This document shows positions 1 through 9,173 of a stretch of 59,061 bases of DNA, piece by piece (the stretch's first letter is position 1; each line of letters starts with the position of its first letter). Below the pieces are notes generated by a model. It did no database searches. It saw only the letters and a list, made by a program, of their open reading frames with translations, and had not been told where the DNA came from. The stretch is from HGM11416 sp964532155 (GTDB lineage Bacteria > Bacillota > Clostridia > Christensenellales > Borkfalkiaceae), in assembly GCA_964532155.1 (NCBI GenBank), contig CAZHGN010000004.1, forward strand, positions 1 through 59,061. Direction: 5' to 3'. Both the position numbers and the translations under genes were made by a program.

Positions 1-2945
1 AGAACGTGGTCGAGTCCGCCGTAACCGATATCGTAAGCCCAACCGTCGCCGCCGATAATCCAAATGGATTTCTTAACGAGGCAGTCGCTTTGCGCTTCGA
101 TGTCTTTAAGAAGTTGTTTAATCTCGCCGCGAGTGTTCTTGATTGCGGAGGGAAGTTCGGTAATAACTGCTTTTGCGGCTTCTTTACTCTTTTCGGCGTT
201 GCCCTTGTTTTCGAGCCATTCGGTGAGCGCCTTTTTAATTCTTCCCTTAGCGCCCAATTCGAGTGCGCGCTCCATATCGGAAGCGAGCTTATCTCTTCTC
301 TGAGCGTAAGCGAGGTAGAAACCGTAACCGTGCTCGGCGTTGTCCTCAAACAAGGAGTTCGCCCAAGCGGGGCCGTGTCCGTTCTTGTTGGTGGTGTAGG
401 GGCAAGTGGGTGCGCTTCCGCCGTAAATGGAGGAGCAACCGGTAGCGTTGCTTATGAGCATTCTGTCGCCGAACAGCTGAGTTATAACCTTAATATAAGG
501 AGTTTCGCCGCAGCCTGCGCAAGCGCCGGAGAATTCAAACAACGGCTTGCAGAATTGGCTGCCCTTTACGCCGCTCTTCTTGAACGTTGCGGAAACGTCC
601 GTTTCGGGAAGTTGTTCGCTGAATTCGTAGTTGGGGATTTCGCCTGCGGCAACCTTTTCGAACGGAACCATAGTAAGAGCCGTTTCTTTTGCGGGGCAAA
701 CGTTAGCGCAAACGCCGCACCCCATACAGTCGAGGGGCGAAACTTGCATTCTGAATTCGTAACCCTTAAGACCGATGCAGTCCTTAGTTTCAAAACTTTC
801 GGGCTTTTCCGCGCCTTTTTCGATAAGAGCAGGTCTTAAGCAAGCGTGCGGACAAACAAACGCACATTGGTTACACTGAATACATTTCTCGGCATTCCAA
901 ACGGGGAGCTTAATGGCAACGCCGCGTTTCTCGTACTGGGTAGTGCCGGTAGCGACCGATCCGTCGGGATTGAACGCCGAAGCGGGGAGGTTGTCGCCTT
1001 CGAGCGCGAGAATGGGATGAATGACGTTCTTGAAGTTTTCGGTGCCTTTAACTTCGGGGAGCGTCGCGCCGTCCGTAGCGGTAGCCCACGAAGCGGGAAC
1101 CTCGATTTCCTTGAGTTCGGAAGAAGCCTTGTCGATAGCGACATAGTTCATGTTAACTACCGCGTCGCCCTTCTTGCCGTAGCTCTTCTTAACGGCTTGT
1201 TTCATATAATCTTCGGCATCGGAGTAGGGCATAATATCTTGATTGATATAGAAGAACGCCGCCTGCATTATAGCGTTGGTTCTTCCGCCGAGTCCGATTT
1301 CGCCTGCGATCTTTATAGCGTCGATGTTGTAAAGTTTCGCGTGCTTTAAAGCAAGCGTTCTCTTCATAGAAGCGGGGAGGTGTTTTTCGAGTTCCTCAAC
1401 GGTATTCCAAGAAGAGTTAAGCAAGAACTTACCACCGTCCTTAAGATCTTTAACCATATCGTAACGGAGAACGTACGAGGGGTTATGGCAAGCGATAAAG
1501 TCCGCGGCGTCGATAAGATAGGTGGATTGAATGGGCGTTTTACCGAAACGAAGGTGCGAAACGGTTATACCGCCGGACTTCTTGGAATCGTAGAAGAAGT
1601 AGCCCTGAGCGTACATATCGGTGTGATCGCCGATGATCTTGATCGAGTTCTTGTTTGCGCCGACCGTGCCGTCCGAGCCGAGACCGTAGAACTTACAGCT
1701 GATCGTGCCCTCGGGTGCGGCGTCGTACTGAGTCGAGAAGTCGAGCGAGGTATTGGTAACGTCGTCGTAAATACCGACGGTGAAGTGATTCTTGGGTTTA
1801 TCCTGTTCAAGGTTGTTGAATACCGAAAGAACCATCGACGGATTGAATTCCTTGGAACCGAGACCGTATCTTCCGCCGACGACGGCAATTCTCTTTCTTG
1901 CCTCGGCAAGAGCGGTGCAAACGTCGAGGTAGAGAGGTTCGCCGAGCGAGCCGGGTTCTTTCGTTCTGTCGAGAACGGCGAGCTTCTTGGCGGTCTTGGG
2001 GATAGCTTTAAGGAACGCTTTAGTGCAGAACGGTCTGTAAAGTCTGACTTTGATAAGACCGTACTTATGACCTTCGGCGTTGAGTTTATTGATAGTTTCT
2101 TCGACGCAGTCCGCACCGCTGCCCATAATAACGATAACGTTTTCGGCATCGGGAGCGCCTACGTAGTCGAATAAATGATAGCTTCTGCCGGTGAGAGCGG
2201 AAACCTTATCCATCATCTTCTGAACGATTTCGGGCGTAGCGTCGTAATATTTGTTAGCCGCTTCCTTATTCTGGAAGTAAATGTCGGCATTCTGAGCGGT
2301 ACCCTTTTGAACGGGGTGCTCGGGGTTAAGTGCACGCGCCTTGAAATCTTCTACGTCCTTCATATCGACGAGTTTTTTCATTTCGTCGTATTCGATAACG
2401 TCTATCTTCTGAATTTCGTGGCTGGTTCTGAATCCGTCGAAGAAGTGCAAGAAAGGAACTTTCGATTTAAGCGTGGACAAATGCGAAACGAGAGCAAGGT
2501 CCATAACCTCTTGAACAGACGCCGAAGCGAGCATAGCAAAGCCCGTTTGACGGCAAGCCATAACGTCGGAATGATCTCCGAAAATGTTAAGAGCGTGTCC
2601 CGCAACCGCTCTTGCGCTTACGTGGAAAACGGTAGGCAACAATTCGCCTGCGATTTTGTACATATTGGGGATCATAAGGAGCAAGCCCTGACTTGCGGTA
2701 TAAGTAACCGTAAGCGCACCTGCCGACAGCGAGCCGTGAACGGCACCTGCCGCGCCTGCCTCGGATTGCATTTCTGCCATACGAAGCTTTTGACCGAACA
2801 TGTTAAGTCTTCCTGCCGTAGCCCATTCGTCCGCGTACTCCGCCATAGGGGAGGACGGGGTTATCGGGTAAATCGCGGCGACTTCCGAAAAAGCGTAAGC
2901 GACATGACTTGCAGCGGTATTGCCGTCAATAGTCATTTTTTTCAT
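1..2945 (-). CDS. nifJ: Pyruvate:ferredoxin (flavodoxin) oxidoreductase, 3' end missing
   Basis: Oxidises pyruvate with CoA to acetyl-CoA and CO2 and reduces ferredoxin; this is the central anaerobic pyruvate step in the cytosol. The start at 2945 reads MKKMTIDGNTAASHVAYAFS and is preceded by GGAGG eight bases upstream. Pyruvate-binding signatures follow (YPITPSSPMAEYADEW, GEPLYLDVC). Two 4Fe-4S clusters are visible (CIQCNQCAFVCPHAC and CMGCGVCANVCP). The TPP-domain start (CAGCGETPY) is followed by the window edge. About 981 codons are present, against roughly 1170-1200 in the single-chain family, so some 200 C-terminal residues lie outside. It has its own promoter at 3036-3064. The ferredoxin at 22910 is a plausible electron acceptor. 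Confidence 0.97.
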   Translation of the reverse strand, partial: MKKMTIDGNTAASHVAYAFSEVAAIYPITPSSPMAEYADEWATAGRLNMFGQKLRMAEMQSEAGAAGAVHGSLSAGALTVTYTASQGLLLMIPNMYKIAGELLPTVFHVSARAVAGHALNIFGDHSDVMACRQTGFAMLASASVQEVMDLALVSHLSTLKSKVPFLHFFDGFRTSHEIQKIDVIEYDEMKKLVDMKDVEDFKARALNPEHPVQKGTAQNADIYFQNKEAANKYYDATPEIVQKMMDKVSALTGRSYHLFDYVGAPDAENVIVIMGSGADCVEETINKLNAEGHKYGLIKVRLYRPFCTKAFLKAIPKTAKKLAVLDRTKEPGSLGEPLYLDVCTALAEARKRIAVVGGRYGLGSKEFNPSMVLSVFNNLEQDKPKNHFTVGIYDDVTNTSLDFSTQYDAAPEGTISCKFYGLGSDGTVGANKNSIKIIGDHTDMYAQGYFFYDSKKSGGITVSHLRFGKTPIQSTYLIDAADFIACHNPSYVLRYDMVKDLKDGGKFLLNSSWNTVEELEKHLPASMKRTLALKHAKLYNIDAIKIAGEIGLGGRTNAIMQAAFFYINQDIMPYSDAEDYMKQAVKKSYGKKGDAVVNMNYVAIDKASSELKEIEVPASWATATDGATLPEVKGTENFKNVIHPILALEGDNLPASAFNPDGSVATGTTQYEKRGVAIKLPVWNAEKCIQCNQCAFVCPHACLRPALIEKGAEKPESFETKDCIGLKGYEFRMQVSPLDCMGCGVCANVCPAKETALTMVPFEKVAAGEIPNYEFSEQLPETDVSATFKKSGVKGSQFCKPLFEFSGACAGCGETPYIKVITQLFGDRMLISNATGCSSIYGGSAPTCPYTTNKNGHGPAWANSLFEDNAEHGYGFYLAYAQRRDKLASDMERALELGAKGRIKKALTEWLENKGNAEKSKEAAKAVITELPSAIKNTRGEIKQLLKDIEAQSDCLVKKSIWIIGGDGWAYDIGYGGLDHV

Positions 2946-3035
2946 TGGATAAACCTCCGTTATTGATTTTCGTGTTAAATTGAGTTTGACTCGGCAACGG
3001 AAAGCCCTTAAAGCCGCCTTGCCGACATCTTAATC

Positions 3036-3064
3036 ATTATAACTTTATTAACGATTTAAGTCAA
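3036..3064 (-). promoter_or_regulatory. Sigma-A promoter of nifJ
   Basis: On the minus strand TTGACT (3059-3064) and TATAAT (3036-3041) are separated by 17 bp. The leader is about 84 nt before the nifJ start and contains a hairpin with a CGGCAA/TTGCCG stem. Confidence 0.8.
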
Positions 3065-3219
3065 TGATAAATCGCGTTTTTTTGCACTTTTAGTTATTTT
3101 TTATTGTTTTTATTAAATATGTAATAGGCAAAGTGTATTTTTACTCAAAAAAAAGCTTACTCTGTTTTTGCCGATTTTTATATTTTTCGGCAAATAAAGC
3201 AAGCGTTTTCCGCTTTTTC

Positions 3220-3906
3220 TTACGCAAGCGGCTTTTTGATTATTTTGTTATACGCGCGGGGATATCCTCTCGGCGTGCTTTTTGTTTTTTCTATTATTAT
3301 AACGCACCTTTTGCCGTCTACTCCGTCAAGCGAATATTCGTGCACGCTTGTGATTTTTGCTCCAAGTTTTTGTGCGGCACGGCGGGCGCTTTCTATTTCT
3401 TCAAACGAAAAATTCTTGTAAAACACACCTTTTCCGCCTATTTTCAGGCAGGGCAAAGTAAGCTCGCAAAGCACCGCGGACGGAGCGACCGCTCTCGCCG
3501 TCACATAGTCGTATTTTTCAATATTAGCAAGGGCAAACTCTTCGGCTCTGGCGTTCGCCACGTTAAAGTCGGCGAAGGCAAGCAATTCTTTCACTTCGTT
3601 TAAAAATCCGCATTTTTTCGCGTTTGATTCCACAAGGGTAAAGTTCAAACTCTCGTCGTTAATTTTCAGCGGAACGGACGGAAAACCGCCCCCGGAACCT
3701 ATTTCCAAAACGGTCGAATGCGAAGTGAAAAAATCCTTGCCGGCAAGGCTGTCGCAAAAATGTTTTAAATACACGCCAACCTCGTCCCTTATGGCGGTAA
3801 TATTAAATTTTTCGTTTTCGGCAAGCAATTTTCCGCAAAACCGCGCGAATTTTTCTTCTTTAACTTCGTCGCAACCTATAACGTCGCGCAATAATTCTTT
3901 ACTCAT
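3220..3906 (-). CDS. rsmG: 16S rRNA m7G527 methyltransferase RsmG
   Basis: Methylates N7 of G527 in 16S rRNA using SAM. The SAM-binding loop VLEIGSGGGFPSVPLK and the family signatures NEKFNITAI, LKHFCDSL and ARAVAP are all present; 228 aa is near the usual length. I chose the ATG at 3906 over a longer frame starting at 3966 because the -10 box lies at 3913-3918, inside the longer version. The predicted transcript would begin at or within a base or two of this ATG, with no Shine-Dalgarno, so it may be leaderless. It points away from the putative origin. Its usual neighbour mnmG is far away at 28 kb. Confidence 0.95.
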   Translation of the reverse strand: MSKELLRDVIGCDEVKEEKFARFCGKLLAENEKFNITAIRDEVGVYLKHFCDSLAGKDFFTSHSTVLEIGSGGGFPSVPLKINDESLNFTLVESNAKKCGFLNEVKELLAFADFNVANARAEEFALANIEKYDYVTARAVAPSAVLCELTLPCLKIGGKGVFYKNFSFEEIESARRAAQKLGAKITSVHEYSLDGVDGKRCVIIIEKTKSTPRGYPRAYNKIIKKPLA

Positions 3907-3912
3907 AATACG

Positions 3913-3941
3913 ATTATACCATACCGTAATAATAAAGGCAA
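3913..3941 (-). promoter_or_regulatory. Sigma-A promoter of rsmG, probably giving a leaderless mRNA
   Basis: On the minus strand TTGCCT (3936-3941), a 17-bp spacer, then TATAAT (3913-3918). The expected +1 falls on or next to the ATG at 3906. Confidence 0.75.
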
Positions 3942-3966
3942 GCAACCGCCGCCAATAATTTTTCAC

Positions 3967-4536
3967 ACATGCGACGGAAAGTATTTTATTGCTCGCAATT
4001 TAATATGTATTGCAAAATATCGGCAACCCGACGCGGCGATAAAAGCGCAATCCGGTTATCCCGAATTACTCCACAAGAAATCAACGTGGACAACTTGTGG
4101 AAAAGTGGACAACTTTTACAATTTCGACATTTTTCGACGGTTTATGCACAAAAGGCAAAAAAAGCGCTTTTGCGTCGTAAAACAATTGATTTTTCGCGCG
4201 TTATAATATATAATATAAATATAATAACGGCAACGTTTGGCGCGGCGTGCTTTTTGCTTAAAGTCAAAATCGGGCTTGTCCGCATAAAAAAGCTCTGCTC
4301 GTCAAAAATTTCGCCGCGTTTTTTTCTGTAATAAATCGCGCGGCAAAAATTTCGCCTTTGTGGATAAAAAGCGGTTATCCACCGGGCAAAAACCCGTTAT
4401 CCACAGTTTTAGTCACAATCGTTATCGCTTAAAATTCCGCATTTTATCTGCGATAATAAACTTTTCCACATTTACACAGGTGCCTATAACTGCTATTACT
4501 TTAAATAATAAATCATCTTTACATATCGGAGGGCGT
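3967..4536. other. oriC: Putative chromosomal replication origin (oriC)
   Basis: A 570-bp gene-free region where transcription switches from minus to plus. DnaA boxes matching TTATNCACA exactly lie at 4142-4150 (plus), 4359-4367 (minus) and 4397-4405 (plus). One-mismatch copies lie at 4096-4104 (minus), 4375-4383 (plus) and 4462-4470 (plus). A 27-nt stretch of only A/T at 4201-4227 lies between the left and right box groups and could be the unwinding element. It sits directly before dnaN. Origin status is inferred; GC skew over the chromosome would test it. Confidence 0.75.
4201..4227. other. Pure A/T stretch, candidate DNA unwinding element
   Basis: Twenty-seven consecutive A/T bases, flanked by G+C-containing sequence, lie between the left and right DnaA boxes of the putative oriC. 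Confidence 0.55.
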
Positions 4537-5640
4537 ATGAAGACCGTCGTAAAAGCAATCGAACTGTCGAATGCGGTAGCAAAAGTAGTTAAAGCCATAA
4601 GCGGCAAGGGGCAAAATCCCGTTTTGGAGTGTATAAAACTCACGTGCCGCGGCGATAATCTTACGCTGCTTGCAACCGACACCGAAATTTCAATAGAAAA
4701 AACAATACCTGCCGAAACGTTTACCGAGGGCGAAACTTTAGTAAACGGCAAAGTTCTTGCCGACCTCATTAAAAAACTCGAAGAGGAAGACGAGCTCGAA
4801 CTTTATCTCGACGGCGGAAGGCTTAAAATAACTTACAGTTCGTCGTGCGGTTTTCTCAACGCTATGAGCGCGGAAGATTTCCCCGTTATAAAAACAGATC
4901 TTAACGAAAATTCTTTTACTATTTTACAAAAGGATTTTAAAGAACTCGTTTCGCGTACCGCGTTCTGCTGCTTGCAAGACGACAGTCGCCCCATTTTGAA
5001 AGGTTGCCTTATCGAAGCCGAGGGAGATATGATAAACTGCGTTGCTCTCGACGGATTCCGTTTGGCGTTCTGCCGTCGTCCGTACAAGGCTTTATACGGC
5101 AAAGTAAAAGCTATCGTTCCGTCGCGTGCCTTAAACGAACTTTTAAGATTGCTCGATAAAGACGAAGAGGACGTTACCGTCGTTATTCAAAGCGGCAAGC
5201 TGATGGTCGAGGTTTCCAATACCATTTTAACGGCAAGATTACTCGAGGGCGAATATATCGACTACAGACATATTATTCCCGACAGATTTATTACCGAATT
5301 TAAAACCAACAAGCTCACGCTTGAAAACGCCGTTGCAAGAGCGGCTATCGTGGCGCGCGCCATGACTAACAATATGATAGTCCTCGACATTCGCGAAAAC
5401 TACGTCAACGTTACTTCTAATTCGGATATAGGAACCGTGAACGAAAACGTTCTTATCAATCTCGAAGGTAAAGACGTTACCATTGCGTTCAACAGCCGCT
5501 ACGTTACCGACTGCCTGCACGCCATCGACGACGACTTTATAAGATTTTCGCTCAATTCGCCGATAGCGCCTTGCATTATTCGCCCTGCGTCGGACGATAA
5601 CGCGCTCTATCTCGTACTGCCCATAAGAATGAATTCATAA
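4537..5640 (+). CDS. dnaN: DNA polymerase III sliding clamp (beta subunit)
   Basis: Forms the dimeric ring that tethers DNA polymerase III to DNA. The 367-aa length is typical. The N-terminus MKTVVKAIELSNAVAKVVKA, the internal LLATDTEISIE and the C-terminal LPIRMNS are characteristic. The ATG at 4537 is preceded by GGAGG at 4528-4532; an in-frame longer reading from 4360 would run through the DnaA boxes and is rejected. dnaN normally follows dnaA, but here it directly follows the origin and dnaA is about 27 kb away. Confidence 0.97.
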   Translation: MKTVVKAIELSNAVAKVVKAISGKGQNPVLECIKLTCRGDNLTLLATDTEISIEKTIPAETFTEGETLVNGKVLADLIKKLEEEDELELYLDGGRLKITYSSSCGFLNAMSAEDFPVIKTDLNENSFTILQKDFKELVSRTAFCCLQDDSRPILKGCLIEAEGDMINCVALDGFRLAFCRRPYKALYGKVKAIVPSRALNELLRLLDKDEEDVTVVIQSGKLMVEVSNTILTARLLEGEYIDYRHIIPDRFITEFKTNKLTLENAVARAAIVARAMTNNMIVLDIRENYVNVTSNSDIGTVNENVLINLEGKDVTIAFNSRYVTDCLHAIDDDFIRFSLNSPIAPCIIRPASDDNALYLVLPIRMNS

Positions 5641-5712
5641 CGATTTTTTGCAAAAAACGCGCGAAATTATTAAAAATGGGCAAGCAATAAACGCTAATAA
5701 AGCTAAAAAGCG

Positions 5713-5741
5713 TTGACAAACGCAATTAAAATCAATAAAAT
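5713..5741 (+). promoter_or_regulatory. Sigma-A promoter of rpmH
   Basis: TTGACA (5713-5718), 17-bp spacer, TAAAAT (5736-5741), about 45 nt before the rpmH start. Confidence 0.8.
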
Positions 5742-5790
5742 ATATAAAGCGTTTCGGCTTTAAAAGTCAGTAATCGGAGGAAATATAAAA

Positions 5791-5925
5791 ATGAAAAGAA
5801 CTTATCAACCCAAGAAAAGACAAAGAAGCAAAGTACACGGCTTCAGAAAAAGAATGTCGACCAAGAACGGCAGAAACGTTCTTAAGAGAAGAAGAGCTAA
5901 AGGTCGTCATAAACTTTCCGCTTAA
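5791..5925 (+). CDS. rpmH: 50S ribosomal protein L34
   Basis: A 44-aa basic protein starting MKRTYQPKKRQRSKVHGF and ending KGRHKLSA, diagnostic of L34. GGAGG lies at 5776-5780, ten bases before the ATG. It is followed by rnpA, yidD and yidC in the classical order; only the position to the right of dnaN is atypical. Confidence 0.97.
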   Translation: MKRTYQPKKRQRSKVHGFRKRMSTKNGRNVLKRRRAKGRHKLSA

Positions 5926-5952
5926 TTAAAAAAGTGTGCGAGCGTTTCGTAA

Positions 5953-6291
5953 GTGGATAACAGGTTGAAAAAGCGGAGCGATTTCGATCGGGCGTTTCAA
6001 AAGGGCAAAAAGCTTTACGGTAAGTCCCTTATGCTCGTATGCGTTCCCGCAAAAGAACTTAAAATAGGATATTCCGTCGGTAAAAAACACGGCGGCGCCG
6101 TCGTGCGGAACAGGGTAAAAAGGCTGCTTCGCGCGGCGATGCGTAAATATATTCCGCTTATCAAAGGCAATTATCATATGGTAATCGTGCCCCGTACCGC
6201 CGAGGAGTATACTTTCGATCGGTTCGAGCGCGATATAGCCTTTACGCTTGCCAAGGAAAAACTGATCGAATCCGATTTGTTCGGCGACTAA
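5953..6291 (+). CDS. rnpA: Ribonuclease P protein component
   Basis: Protein subunit of RNase P, which matures tRNA 5' ends with the M1-type RNA. The 112-aa protein contains the RNR signature region (GYSVGKKHGGAVVRNRVKRL) and an N-terminal RLKKRSDFDRAFQKGKK. The start is taken as GTG at 5953, 27 nt after rpmH; a TTG a few codons downstream is possible. It lies in an rpmH-rnpA-yidD-yidC-khpB gene run. Confidence 0.93.
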   Translation: MDNRLKKRSDFDRAFQKGKKLYGKSLMLVCVPAKELKIGYSVGKKHGGAVVRNRVKRLLRAAMRKYIPLIKGNYHMVIVPRTAEEYTFDRFERDIAFTLAKEKLIESDLFGD

Positions 6292-6301
6292 AGGAGTTTT
6301 T

Positions 6302-6547
6302 ATGTCGCCGATCAACCGTTTTTGCGTTTTTTTATTAAAGCTATACAAAAAGTATTTGTCTAAGGGCTTAAACAGCGGTTGCATTTTTACGCCGACTTGC
6401 AGTATTTATGCAATCGAGGCGTTTGAACGGCACGGCTTTTTTAAAGCTCTCGCTTTGACAGTCGGTCGTCTTTTAAGATGTAATTCGTTAAATCCCGGCG
6501 GTTTCGATCCGCCCGACGATCCCGGCGTTAAAAAATGGCTTTACTGA
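6302..6547 (+). CDS. yidD: Membrane protein insertion efficiency factor YidD
   Basis: A small (81 aa) protein that assists YidC-dependent membrane insertion. The signature C-x-PTCS-x-YA (CIFTPTCSIYAIEAFERHG) and RLLRCNSLNPGGFDPP are present. It starts at an ATG after AAGGAG, ten bases behind the rnpA stop. Its stop overlaps the left arm of a terminator hairpin. Confidence 0.95.
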   Translation: MSPINRFCVFLLKLYKKYLSKGLNSGCIFTPTCSIYAIEAFERHGFFKALALTVGRLLRCNSLNPGGFDPPDDPGVKKWLY

Positions 6548-6574
6548 CCGACCGTCGTCAATCGGTCTTTTTTT
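6546..6574 (+). terminator. Intrinsic terminator after yidD
   Basis: GACCGA (6546-6551) pairs with TCGGTC (6562-6567), followed by seven T. The short stem suggests partial read-through into yidC. Confidence 0.6.
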
Positions 6575-6688
6575 CGATTTTACGGCTTTCGCTTTAAGTG
6601 TATTTTACGCTCGGCAACGCCATGACGACTTTACTTTTTTCGGCAATCGGCTTCGGATTGTCAACAATACCATCTTTTCAGGAGAGAA

Positions 6689-8191
6689 ATGACTTTTTCC
6701 AATCTCGCGGTGGCTATATCGACCATCGGAAAAATAGTAAACGAAGTTAACCTCGACTGGCTCGGAAAGATTATTCAATCGCTTATCGAAGGATGCGGCA
6801 GTATCGGCGTGGGCATTATCGTATTCACGCTCATACTTAAACTCATCACGCTGCCGTTCGATATCTTTTCGCGCGTGTCGACCAGAAAAAATTCCATCAG
6901 AATGGAAAAAATGCGCCCCGAGCTCGAAAAGCTTCAGCGCAATTACGCAAACAATAACGAATTATATCAGAAAAAAATGCAAGAGGTTTACAAGGAAAAC
7001 GGTTACAGTCCGTTTGCCGCTTGTCTTCCTACCTTGCTTAACCTTATAATTTTTATAGTCGTAATAGGTCAGTTCAGTAACTATTCCAATTACGCAAACT
7101 TCAACGTATTCTGCCGCATGTCGGAAGCTTACGAAGCGGCTGTCGATTCTTACGACCAAACCAACGGAACCGAGTATATAATAACCGACGAGGACGGAAG
7201 AAAACTCAACCTCTATTATTATTACGAAAACAACGCCGACCTTAAAAACGCTTACGGTTTCGACGTTACCGAAAACGACGGCTACAACGCCGCGTTTACC
7301 TATAACGCATTAGACAACCCTAACCTTGCTCGTCTTTACGCCGAACTCGAAAAGGGCGAAGAGGGCTTGCTTTACGATTATTCCGTCGGCGAAAACGGAA
7401 TAATGATTAAGAACGGCGAAAACTACGAATACACCGCCAACCTCGGTAAAGATCCCGATGGTAACGATTTTACCCAAGAAAGTATGACTGCAAGGCTTTG
7501 CTCGCTCATCGTCGAGCGGAGCGGCGAAAATTTCGTTCAGACTACCGTAAAGGAAGCCGGGCGCGAAGCCGCCGCCGCCGAATATCGCAGTCACGATCTT
7601 TCGTTTTTATGGGTAAAAAATATTTGGTCGCAAGATCTCCCTTGGGAACATCCCGTAAAAAGCACTTTTGCAAGTTATAATTTCGTAAGCAATTCCGGTT
7701 GCGTCGCGTCGTGCAAGGCTTCTTGCGGGGGCGAAAGCAACGCCATAAAGAGCGTTACGGAAGAACAGTATAAAGAGCTTACCGCAAACCTTACGCAGGA
7801 AAAATCCGAGCCTAACGGATACTTAATTCTCGTCGTATTGTCAATCGGAACGATGCTTTTGTCTCAAATAGTTATGAATAAAGCCAACAAGTCGCAGATG
7901 GAACTTTCCACCGTCGACGGCGAAAACGGCACGAGCGCTATGTCGCAAAAGATGATGACTTGGATGATGCCGCTTATGTTCGGCGTATTCTCGTTTATGT
8001 ATACGGCGTCTTTCTCCATATACATGGTCGTCAGCTCGGTATTCGGTTTAGTATCCACGTTACTTATCAACTATTTTGTGGAAAAAGGTTTCGAAAAGCA
8101 AGCCGCGCGTGAGGCGTACGAGCTTGAACTTAAGCGCACCGGTAGAATTCGCGAGCTCGAAAACGATAAGAAAAAAGGCAAAAAGAAATAA
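6689..8191 (+). CDS. yidC: Membrane protein insertase YidC, with enlarged extracellular loop
   Basis: Inserts proteins into the membrane alone or with Sec. The core Oxa1/YidC fold is clear: the first core TM segment (around residues 40-60) with LPFDIFSR, the coiled cytosolic hairpin MRPELEKLQRNYANNNELYQKK, NGYSPFAACLPTLLNL, and the C-terminal helices including MMTWMMPLMFGVFSFMYTASFSIYM. At 500 aa it is nearly twice the usual Firmicute length of about 270. The extra roughly 200 residues (about 145-365) are polar, rich in Asn/Tyr/Glu, carry a SGCVASCKASCGG cluster and lie on the outer side between TM segments. No lipoprotein signal is seen. The tail is Lys-rich. Confidence 0.94.
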   Translation: MTFSNLAVAISTIGKIVNEVNLDWLGKIIQSLIEGCGSIGVGIIVFTLILKLITLPFDIFSRVSTRKNSIRMEKMRPELEKLQRNYANNNELYQKKMQEVYKENGYSPFAACLPTLLNLIIFIVVIGQFSNYSNYANFNVFCRMSEAYEAAVDSYDQTNGTEYIITDEDGRKLNLYYYYENNADLKNAYGFDVTENDGYNAAFTYNALDNPNLARLYAELEKGEEGLLYDYSVGENGIMIKNGENYEYTANLGKDPDGNDFTQESMTARLCSLIVERSGENFVQTTVKEAGREAAAAEYRSHDLSFLWVKNIWSQDLPWEHPVKSTFASYNFVSNSGCVASCKASCGGESNAIKSVTEEQYKELTANLTQEKSEPNGYLILVVLSIGTMLLSQIVMNKANKSQMELSTVDGENGTSAMSQKMMTWMMPLMFGVFSFMYTASFSIYMVVSSVFGLVSTLLINYFVEKGFEKQAAREAYELELKRTGRIRELENDKKKGKKK

Positions 8192-8288
8192 TGGGCGTTA
8201 GGCGGTTTGACGAGCGTTTCGTCAAGTACGCGCCGTTTGTTTGAAGATTAACTTGCGCCGTTCGGCGCATTAAGGAGCAATATATATT

Positions 8289-9164
8289 ATGGAAAAAATC
8301 GAAGTATGCGGCAAGACTATTGAGGAAGCCGTACAATCGGGGGCAGAACAGCTCGGCGTTACCGTCGAAGAGGTCGACTACGAGGTCGTCGAAGAACCGC
8401 AAAAGGGCGGTTTGTTTAAAAAAGCCGTTCCCGCAAAAGTGCTCGTAAGCAAGAAATTGAGCGATTCGGCTCGTGCGGTAAAATTTCTCGAAGACGTTTT
8501 CGAGATTATTAACGTACCCGTTACGACAGAGGTTACTCGCGACGACGACAAGATTTGCATCAATTTAATTTCTTCCAATACGCAAATGCTTATAGGTTAC
8601 AGGGGCGAACTTTTAGATGCTCTCCAGTGCCTTGCAGGCGCGGTTGCGAATATCGGTCGCGAGGAGTACAAGAGGGTTGTGGTCGATTGCGAGGACTATC
8701 GCGAAAAGCGTGAAGGCACTCTTACCGAGCTTGCCGAAAGACTTGCGGACAAGGCTGTAAGAACGGGCAGAAAAATTCAGCTCGAACCGATGAATCCGTT
8801 TGAAAGACGCATTATTCACACCGCTTTGGCTGAAAAAACCGACGTTAAAACCGAATCGGAAGGCAAGGAGCCCGCTCGTTATATCGTTATCGTACCTAAC
8901 GAGCTTCGCGATGACAGACCTATTATGGCGCAGAGAAACCGTAACGGCGGCAGACGTGACGACAAGCGCGGCGAACGTTCTTTCGGTCAAGGCGGCAGAG
9001 GTCGTTATTCAAAAGGCGGCAGGGACGACAGACGCGGCGGTTATCGCGGTAGACGCGACGATAAGCGCGGCGGCGGTTCCACTATGATTTACGGTAAGCC
9101 TAAGGATAAGAGTAACATTACTTCTTACGGCACGTTTATCGGAAACAGCAAAAAAGAAGACTGA
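8289..9164 (+). CDS. khpB: RNA-binding protein KhpB (Jag) with RGG-rich tail
   Basis: Binds RNA, usually with KhpA, and affects cell division and envelope homeostasis in Firmicutes. Domains in order: Jag_N (about 1-50), KH (about 75-150, with IGYRGELLDALQCL) and R3H (about 155-215, with PMNPFERRIIHTAL). Unusually, some 75 C-terminal residues follow that are rich in Arg, Gly and Asp with RGG/RGR runs, ending in a non-repetitive MIYGKPKDKSNITSYGTF segment. It follows yidC in the conserved order. Confidence 0.93.
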   Translation: MEKIEVCGKTIEEAVQSGAEQLGVTVEEVDYEVVEEPQKGGLFKKAVPAKVLVSKKLSDSARAVKFLEDVFEIINVPVTTEVTRDDDKICINLISSNTQMLIGYRGELLDALQCLAGAVANIGREEYKRVVVDCEDYREKREGTLTELAERLADKAVRTGRKIQLEPMNPFERRIIHTALAEKTDVKTESEGKEPARYIVIVPNELRDDRPIMAQRNRNGGRRDDKRGERSFGQGGRGRYSKGGRDDRRGGYRGRRDDKRGGGSTMIYGKPKDKSNITSYGTFIGNSKKED

Positions 9165-9173
9165 TTTTTACGT

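Noticed and set aside
6..839. Long open frame on the plus strand at the window start, and similar ones up to about 2966
   Set aside because: They lie antisense to nifJ, whose minus-strand frame gives an unmistakable oxidoreductase with Fe-S motifs.
4360..4536. Upstream extension of dnaN giving 59 more residues
   Set aside because: It would translate through the DnaA boxes, and the strong GGAGG site serves the ATG at 4537.
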